From CAYJPV01 sp964372095 (GTDB lineage: Bacteria; Acidobacteriota; Vicinamibacteria; Vicinamibacterales; JAKQTR01): 64,000 nt of DNA. How positions within the stretch are numbered: the first letter of the stretch is position 1; every line of letters begins with the position of its first letter. The notes under the pieces are model-generated. The model saw only the letters and a list, made by a program, of their open reading frames with translations, was not told the DNA's origin and searched no databases. The position numbers were made by a program, and so were the translations under genes. Location: NCBI GenBank assembly GCA_964372095.1, contig CAYJPV010000001.1, positions 451,783 to 515,782 on the forward strand. The letters run 5' to 3'. Positions 58,470 to 64,000 of this stretch are shown in pieces.

Positions 58470-60787
58470 TCACCTGCCTGGATGACGGGGTCGCCCTCGA
58501 CCGGGATCTCCACCGTGAGGCGGGTCCCGTTCGGCAGGTTGTCACTGACGTCGATCGTCCCGCCGTGTTCGGCGACAATCCGCCGCACGATCGCGAGGCC
58601 CAGGCCGCTGCCGCGTTTCTTGGTCGAGTAGTAGGGCATGAACAGCTTGTCACGTTCGTCCGGGGGGATACCCGGACCGTTGTCAGCCACGACCAGGCGC
58701 ACCGTCGGGGCGCCGGCGGCATGGTGGGTCTCAATCACAATCAGGCCGCGCTGACCCATCGCCTCGATGGCGTTGTCCACGAGATTGATCACGACACGCC
58801 GGATCTGGTCCGGGTCGAGGCGGACGGCGGGCAGCGTCACGGCGAACAGCGTGTCGAGGCGAACCTCCGTGAACAGGCCCTCGTACAGCACCAGCGTGCC
58901 ACGGAGCAGCTCGTGGAGATCCGTCGGCACGCGGCGCGGGGCGGGCATGCGGGCGAACTGCGAGAACTCGTCCACGAGGGACTTCAACGAGTCGACCTCA
59001 CCGACAATTGTGGCCGTACACTCGTCGACCAGGGTCCGCACCGGATCCGGCGCCCCGGCAAACTGGCGCTGCAGGCGCTGCGCGCAGAGCTGGATCGGCG
59101 TCAGCGGGTTCTTGATTTCGTGGGCCAGGCGGCGTGCGACTTCGCGCCACGCCGCCACTTTCTGGGCACGGATGAGCGGCGTGATGTCGTCCAGCACGAG
59201 CACGCGGCCCTCCGACAAGCCCGTCTCCGCCGCAAGCACCGTCGCGGCCACCGCCAGGTGCACCTCCCGCCCTTCGCGCACCAGGGCAATCTCCTGCGCC
59301 GGCGTGTCCCGCGCCACCGACGCCGTGCCCACGGCAAGGGGCGCGAGCGGCTCGAGATCGGCGCGGCCGAAGACCGCCGCCGCGGGCTGGCCGACCGCGT
59401 CGGGCGTGAGCCCGAGCAGCCGCGCCGCTGCGGGGTTCAGGGTACTGATGCGGCCCAGCGTGTCCACGGTCACGACCCCCGTCGCCACGCGTTCGAGGAC
59501 GGCCGCGGTATAACGCCGCCGCTCCTCCACTTCCGCATGTTTCCGCTGCAGGTCAACCGCCGAGCGCTCGAGCTGGCGGCGGCTCGTCGACAACTCGTCG
59601 ACCATCGCGTTGAACGCGTCCACCAGCGAGCCGAACTCGTCGGCCGTTTCCCGTTCCACGCGGTGCTCGAAGTGCCCGGCGCCGATTTCCCGGGCGGCCG
59701 CGGCGAGTGCCTGCACGGGGCGGGTGATCCGCTTCGCAAGGTAGAGGCCCATCCAGGTCGCGCTGACCAGGATCATCAACGTGACCATGAGAAAGAACGA
59801 CAGGTACACGGCGGTGAGCGGCTGCTTCAGCACCTGCAACTGCGAATACTGTTCGTAGGCACGCGTCATGCGCCGGGCTCGCGTGGCGAACTCGCCCGTC
59901 AGGTGCGCCGTCGCCACCACGACGCCTGTCGCCGTGCCGTCGGGCCGGCGGACGACGGCCGCCGCCCGGATCAGTTCGCCACCGGCATCGAGCGGCTCGC
60001 GTACCCACGACTCGGGCTGGCCCGCTGCCGCCCGCGCCGCCAGCCGGTCGGCCGACGCCCGGTTGGCCTCCACCCGCAACTGCGGCGACGCGCTCGCGAA
60101 CACCGCGGCCACGTCCGGCGCGGCTGACGTGCTTCTGACCAGGCGATAGACTTCGACCAGGCTGATGGCCCGCTGGTCCGTGATGGCGGGCGCCACGGCG
60201 TCCCGCACCGGGCGGAGGTCGGCAGCCCCGAGGTCCACGGCCGACAACCGCCGCGCAATCCGGGACGCTTCGTCGGTGACCTGCACCTGCCGCTCACGGT
60301 AGTAGTCGCTCGCCAGCCGCTGGGCGGACTGCAGCACCTCGGCCATCGGCGCGTTGAACCAGCGATCCACACTGTTGCTGATCAGTTCACTGCCCACCAG
60401 CAACACGAGCACGGCCGGCACCAGCGTCATGGCCAGCAGCATGGTCACGAGTTTCGCCCGGAACCGGGCGAACGGCAGGGCGCGCCGCTGCTCCACGATG
60501 AGCTTGATGACGCTCCGGGCCAGCATGAACAGCAGGGCCACGAGCATCGTCAGGTCGACGACGGAGAGGGCGTACAAGACGAACTCGGTGAGGAAGTCCG
60601 GCGAGAAGCGGCTCGACCGCGTGGCCAGCGTCATCATGCCGGCCAGGACCGCCACCAGCAGCACGATGCCCACGAACAGCAGAACCGGGTTGTCCTTGAA
60701 CCGGCGGCGGGGCGGGCGCACCACCGCCGTCCGCCCGGGAGCGCGCGCCGGGGGTGCGGACGGTGGAGGTTGGTCGAACAGCGCCAT
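58463..60787 (-). CDS. NtrY-like membrane sensor histidine kinase
   Basis: Sensor kinase of 774 residues from ATG 60787. Three to four N-terminal membrane helices (about 35-110) with a large periplasmic part, another helix near 315-335, HAMP (about 335-390), PAS (about 410-520), a HisKA domain with the phospho-acceptor histidine in LAHEIKNPLTPIQL, and an HATPase domain (NLVDNAIEAM, DNGPGIP, GSGLGLAIV). The H-box sequence is that of NtrY. It is translated into the NtrX-like regulator with a seven-base overlap. Signal unknown; NtrY/X pairs respond to nitrogen, redox or envelope state. Confidence 0.92.
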   Translation of the reverse strand: MALFDQPPPSAPPARAPGRTAVVRPPRRRFKDNPVLLFVGIVLLVAVLAGMMTLATRSSRFSPDFLTEFVLYALSVVDLTMLVALLFMLARSVIKLIVEQRRALPFARFRAKLVTMLLAMTLVPAVLVLLVGSELISNSVDRWFNAPMAEVLQSAQRLASDYYRERQVQVTDEASRIARRLSAVDLGAADLRPVRDAVAPAITDQRAISLVEVYRLVRSTSAAPDVAAVFASASPQLRVEANRASADRLAARAAAGQPESWVREPLDAGGELIRAAAVVRRPDGTATGVVVATAHLTGEFATRARRMTRAYEQYSQLQVLKQPLTAVYLSFFLMVTLMILVSATWMGLYLAKRITRPVQALAAAAREIGAGHFEHRVERETADEFGSLVDAFNAMVDELSTSRRQLERSAVDLQRKHAEVEERRRYTAAVLERVATGVVTVDTLGRISTLNPAAARLLGLTPDAVGQPAAAVFGRADLEPLAPLAVGTASVARDTPAQEIALVREGREVHLAVAATVLAAETGLSEGRVLVLDDITPLIRAQKVAAWREVARRLAHEIKNPLTPIQLCAQRLQRQFAGAPDPVRTLVDECTATIVGEVDSLKSLVDEFSQFARMPAPRRVPTDLHELLRGTLVLYEGLFTEVRLDTLFAVTLPAVRLDPDQIRRVVINLVDNAIEAMGQRGLIVIETHHAAGAPTVRLVVADNGPGIPPDERDKLFMPYYSTKKRGSGLGLAIVRRIVAEHGGTIDVSDNLPNGTRLTVEIPVEGDPVIQAGEW

Positions 60788-60847
60788 GCGAAGCCCCACG
60801 CGCCGGTCGTGCGTCGCCGCCGGAGCGGCCGACGCCGCGCGGCGCCG

Positions 60848-61381
60848 CTACGGGATGAACGTGAACCGGGCGAACCCGACGGCGTCGCTGCGGTTGAACG
60901 GCCAGATGAACCAGTTCACCCGCGGGCGCGTTCGCAGACGAACGCGGACGACGTATTCGACGTTGGGCTCGAGGTCGGCCGTCGTGAACAGGGGCAGCCG
61001 CTCGAAGGACGTCACGAACTTCGAGACATCGGTCTTGTGTTCGGACACCCGCGAGTCTTCGATCCGGCCGTCCACGCTGCGGCTCACCTGATACCGGCCG
61101 GTGAGCGTGTCGTAGTGGGCGGACACCGTCACCGTGCTGGCGGCAACGCCACGATCGAACCAGACGCTGACCGCCCGGCGGAGATCGACGTCGTAGGTGA
61201 AGGTCGTGCTGAGGCCCGACTGCAGGGCCTGATCCATGTCGGGCGTCAGCCCGCCGCTGACCGTACACGAGACGTGCACGCGCCCGTCACGCGCCAGCGT
61301 GGAGACGTGCACCTCCGGCGCATCCCCCGCCGCCATCAGCCAGACGGCCACGAAACAGGTCCACCAGCGCACAGTCGTCAT
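60848..61381 (-). CDS. DUF4390-family secreted protein
   Basis: Protein of 177 residues with a signal peptide (about 1-18, ending MAAGDA) and a beta-rich domain. The final part, RLRTRPRVNWFIWPFNRSD, matches my recollection of DUF4390, a family often encoded beside NtrY-like kinases in several phyla. Its function is not known. It begins with ATG overlapping the nrdR stop (ATGA) and ends 60 bases before the kinase start. Its placement upstream of a membrane sensor suggests it may be the periplasmic partner of the kinase. Confidence 0.75.
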   Translation of the reverse strand: MTTVRWWTCFVAVWLMAAGDAPEVHVSTLARDGRVHVSCTVSGGLTPDMDQALQSGLSTTFTYDVDLRRAVSVWFDRGVAASTVTVSAHYDTLTGRYQVSRSVDGRIEDSRVSEHKTDVSKFVTSFERLPLFTTADLEPNVEYVVRVRLRTRPRVNWFIWPFNRSDAVGFARFTFIP

Positions 61382-61836
61382 TCGCGCGAATTCACCAGGT
61401 CACTCAGTTCGGCCATGAACTCCCCGATGTCCCGGAAATCCCGGTAGACCGACGCGAACCGCACGTAGGCCACCTTGTCGAGCCGTTTGAGCTCGTGCAT
61501 CACCAGCGCGCCGATCTCACCGGTTTCCATCTCGCGTTCGGGGCGGTTCTGCAGCACCTCTTCCACGTGGTCTGCCGTGGCCTCGAGCGCCGACACCGTC
61601 ACCGGACGTTTCTCGCAGGCCTTGAGCAGGCCCGCGATGAGCTTCTGGCGCTCGAACCGTTCCCGCCGGCCGTCTTTCTTGATGACCATGTACGGGATCT
61701 CGTCGATACGCTCGTAACTCGTGAACCGTCGCTCGCATTCGAGACACTGGCGACGGCGGCGGATGACGTCGCCTTCTTTGCTCTCGCGGGAATCGACCAC
61801 CTTGTCGCCCATGTTGCCGCAGTAGGGGCACTTCAC
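61378..61836 (-). CDS. nrdR: Ribonucleotide reductase regulator NrdR
   Basis: Zinc-ribbon/ATP-cone repressor of 152 residues that senses ATP/dATP and represses ribonucleotide-reductase genes. The zinc ribbon is MKCPYCGNMGDKVVDSRES with a second pair in RRRRQCLECERRFTSYER. The ATP cone begins MVIKKDGRRERF near 50-61. All features are intact. The GTG start overlaps the preceding stop (GTGA). NrdR-box palindromes were not recognised in the window. Confidence 0.96.
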   Translation of the reverse strand: MKCPYCGNMGDKVVDSRESKEGDVIRRRRQCLECERRFTSYERIDEIPYMVIKKDGRRERFERQKLIAGLLKACEKRPVTVSALEATADHVEEVLQNRPEREMETGEIGALVMHELKRLDKVAYVRFASVYRDFRDIGEFMAELSDLVNSRE

Positions 61837-62864
61837 GGAGCCACCTCCTCGGCCTCGGGCCGGCGCGCCAGTTCACGCATCCGCCCCAGATCGAGACCAT
61901 CCCGCACCATGAACGCCAGGCCGACCAGCGTGATCGGCACAAACGAGATGGCGTGCATCACGATGGCCGCGCTCACCGCCCGATCGTTGGCGGCGCCGTA
62001 CAGGGCCGTGGCCCCGATCCGGAACGCTTCGTGGTACCCGCCCACAGCCCCCGGCGTCGGCACCGACACGCCCACGACCAGCAGGGCCATGATCACGAGG
62101 CTGCCACTGAATGGCAGGCTCATGTGAAAGCCCAGCCCTCCCCACCAGATCGAGAGCGCGATCGCGAGCCAGAGCGGAAACGACAACAGCCACGCAACCA
62201 CCAGCCGGCGGGGCTGCCGGACGGTCACGAGTCCCGCGGCGAACTGGGCAACGAACGCGCTCAGCACCTGCGCGAACCGCACGGGCAGCACCCGCGCGAG
62301 CCGATCCACCATGGCCGTGAGACGCTCCGGATGGCTCGCCACCAGGAACAGGACGACAAACCCGGCCACCGCGCCCGCGCCGAGAATCCCTCCGCCGGTC
62401 TGCATCGCCAGATAGACGGCCGGGTCGGACGCCCCGGCTGGTGGCTGCGCGAACAGCACGACACCGGCGAACAGCACGAGCACCGTCAGCAGATCCAGCA
62501 GACGCTCGACCACGACCGTCGCAAACGCCGCGGACGCACTGACGTGTTCGCGGCGCGCCAGCAGGTACGGGCGGATCACCTCGCCGGCCCGGGCGGGCAG
62601 GAGCGTGATCGCGGCAAACCCGATCATCGTGCATTCGAACGCGTTCCGGAAGCTGACGCGGCCGACCGGCAGCAGCAGGTACCGCCAGCGTACCGCCCGG
62701 GACAGCCAGGTCACCGTCTGCATCGCCAGAGCCGCCCCCAGCAGGGCCCAGTTCCCGTCGCGCAGTTCATTCCACACGTCGACCAGGTTGGCGTGGCGAA
62801 GGAACCATGCCAACAGGCCAACGGCCAAGGCGACGACCAGGACGGTTCGAAGATGTCGGTTCAT
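61833..62864 (-). CDS. Lysylphosphatidylglycerol-synthase-type membrane flippase (UPF0104)
   Basis: Polytopic protein of 343 residues with about eight membrane helices, the N-terminal flippase-like module of MprF/LPG synthases without a catalytic aminoacyl domain. Characteristic segments are TWLSRAVRWRYLL near 54-66, LLPARAGEVIRPYLLARRE near 88-106, and VPTPGAVGGYHEAFRIGATA near 268-287. Such proteins are thought to move lipids or glycans across the inner membrane. Substrate unknown. First gene of the long minus-strand run; divergent from purC. Confidence 0.85.
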   Translation of the reverse strand: MNRHLRTVLVVALAVGLLAWFLRHANLVDVWNELRDGNWALLGAALAMQTVTWLSRAVRWRYLLLPVGRVSFRNAFECTMIGFAAITLLPARAGEVIRPYLLARREHVSASAAFATVVVERLLDLLTVLVLFAGVVLFAQPPAGASDPAVYLAMQTGGGILGAGAVAGFVVLFLVASHPERLTAMVDRLARVLPVRFAQVLSAFVAQFAAGLVTVRQPRRLVVAWLLSFPLWLAIALSIWWGGLGFHMSLPFSGSLVIMALLVVGVSVPTPGAVGGYHEAFRIGATALYGAANDRAVSAAIVMHAISFVPITLVGLAFMVRDGLDLGRMRELARRPEAEEVAP

Positions 62865-63043
62865 GCATTACCGCAGAAGCGGACGCCGGCTCCACCGGCT
62901 TTGCACTCTACTATATCGGAAGTCGCAAGTCTAATGTTTGCGTGGGGTTACGTCCCGTCACTTCCTGTCTCTTGCGAGCGGGCCAGCCCACCGGTAACAT
63001 GTGGCACCCGGGACACACTTCCATCAACTCCAGCGAGGCCTTC

Positions 63044-63949
63044 ATGACGACGCCCGTGCTCGAAACCAACCTGACCGGCCTGGAACCGCCGCGCCGCGGT
63101 AAAGTCCGCGACGTCTACACCGTCGGCCACGACCTGCTCATCGTGGCCACCGACCGCATCTCGGCGTTCGACTACATCCTGGCCAGCGGGATTCCCGACA
63201 AGGGCAAGGTCCTGAACCAGTTGTCCGGGTTCTGGTTCGAGCGGATGGAGGGGATCGTCCCCCACCACGTGCTCGCCACCGATGCGGACACGTTCCCGGC
63301 TCCGCTGCGTCCGCACGCCTCGCTGCTGCGGGGCCGGTCGATGCTCGTCCGGCGCACGACGCCCCTCGCCATCGAGTGTGTCGTGCGGGGATATCTGTCA
63401 GGCTCCGGCTGGAAGGAATACCAGAAGTCCGGCAGCGTCTGCGGCATCGCCCTGCCACCGGGGCTGCGCGAATCGGACCGCCTGCCAACTCCCATCTTCA
63501 CGCCGTCGACCAAGGCCGAGTCCGGCCACGACGTCAATATCACCGAGGCTGAAGCGGCAGCCATCGTCGGCACCGAGCGGATCGCGCAACTGCGCGACCT
63601 GTCGATCGACATCTACCGCCGCGGCGCGGCCCATGCCCTGGGCCGGGGCATCATCGTCGCGGATACGAAATTCGAGTTCGGCGTCGTGGCGGACGCCCAG
63701 GGCCGCGAAACGCTGATCCTGATCGACGAAGTGCTGACTCCCGACTCGTCGCGATTCTGGCCGGCCGACCAATATGCGCCGGGCGGCCCGCAACCCAGCT
63801 ACGACAAGCAGTTCGTCCGGGATCACCTGGAAACGATCGGGTGGAACAAGCAGCCACCGGCTCCGGCGCTGCCCGCCGACGTCGTGGCCCGCACCCGCGA
63901 GAAGTACCTCGATGCGTTCCGGCTGATGACGGGGCGGGAACTTGCCTAG
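63044..63949 (+). CDS. purC: SAICAR synthetase
   Basis: Phosphoribosylaminoimidazole-succinocarboxamide synthase of purine synthesis; 301 residues. Motifs are GKVRDVYTVGHDLLIVATDR near 19-38, PLAIECVVRGYLSGSGWKEY near 106-125, PTPIFTPSTKAESGHDVNI, and the nucleotide/substrate end ADTKFEFGV and DEVLTPDSSRFWP. ATG 63044 has GAGG upstream; a longer in-frame reading crosses the divergent promoter region. Its TAG stop is inside a degenerate first unit of a GCTAGGG array that runs off the window. Confidence 0.97.
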   Translation: MTTPVLETNLTGLEPPRRGKVRDVYTVGHDLLIVATDRISAFDYILASGIPDKGKVLNQLSGFWFERMEGIVPHHVLATDADTFPAPLRPHASLLRGRSMLVRRTTPLAIECVVRGYLSGSGWKEYQKSGSVCGIALPPGLRESDRLPTPIFTPSTKAESGHDVNITEAEAAAIVGTERIAQLRDLSIDIYRRGAAHALGRGIIVADTKFEFGVVADAQGRETLILIDEVLTPDSSRFWPADQYAPGGPQPSYDKQFVRDHLETIGWNKQPPAPALPADVVARTREKYLDAFRLMTGRELA

Positions 63950-64000
63950 GGGCTAGGGGCTAGGGGCTAGGGGCTAGGGGCTAGGGGCTAGGGGCTAGGG
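63945..64000 (+). repeat. GCTAGGG heptamer array (8 or more units) at the purC stop
   Basis: One degenerate unit CCTAGGG (63945-63951) containing the purC TAG, then seven perfect GCTAGGG units to the window edge. The array continues beyond 64000, so its true length is unknown. Confidence 0.95.

Noticed and set aside
62865..63043. Purine riboswitch upstream of purC
   Set aside because: The 179-base region lacks the conserved purine-aptamer core and has no recognisable expression platform. Only weak TA-rich -10-like boxes are present.

Overview
This is a GC-rich, gene-dense stretch of a bacterial chromosome with an outer membrane. It carries Kdo/LPS precursor genes, LolA, a type IV pilus secretin and several lipoproteins. 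The gene complement and many acidobacterial-looking conserved proteins suggest Acidobacteriota, possibly Vicinamibacteria; this is inference from protein resemblance and no marker was searched. Coding density is very high. Many neighbours overlap by 1 or 4 bases (ATGA, GTGA or TAATG junctions), so translational coupling looks common. No prophage, transposase gene or CRISPR array is visible.

Layout. 1-180: start of a cation-efflux gene cut by the window edge. 387-4032 (+): uronate/ketodeoxygluconate operon (KduI/IolB-type isomerase, KduD, KdgF, KDPG aldolase, KDG kinase). 4174-5124 (-): malate dehydrogenase. 5281-5823 (-): orphan GspC-like protein. 5976-11470 (+): kdsB, pyrG, kdsA, kdsD and lapB, making and handling Kdo for LPS. 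11460-17321 (-): amino-acid permease, potassium channel, folD, coaE and an IPT/TIG lipoprotein. 17461-20086 (-): accB, accC and a TPR protein. 20139-27860 (-): pilMNOPQ followed by two lipoproteins, one with PKD repeats. 28241-32097 (+): rplM, rpsI, rpsB, tsf, pyrH, frr, then tRNA-Ala(CGC). 32483-35294 (+): rhodanese-like protein, LolA and a TPR-secretin lipoprotein. 35354-38776 (-): nagZ, ldcA and mpl, a murein-recycling operon. 38880-40860: a small unknown, a conserved unknown and a RodZ-like protein. 40928-62864 (-): about 22 kb of same-strand genes: flippase-like protein, nrdR, DUF4390, ntrY/ntrX-like pair, TPR, RDD, pgpA, cinA, plsY, gpsA, ftsY, ribD, ribE, ribBA, then (with its own promoter) ffh, rpsP, khpA, rimM, trmD, rplS, rnhB, TPR and a small membrane protein. 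63044-63949 (+): purC.

The least explained structures are non-coding. There are two families of 7-base tandem arrays at gene 3' ends. GCTAGRG arrays abut the TAG stop codons of kdgK, the secretin gene and purC; CTACTGW arrays lie near mdh and after frr. Because 7 is not a multiple of 3, each array repeats its stop triplet in all reading frames. There is also a perfect 24-base inverted repeat in the kdsB divergent region. Several -10 boxes sit only 5-10 bases from a start codon (kdsB, kdsA, pyrH, nagZ), suggesting leaderless or near-leaderless transcripts.
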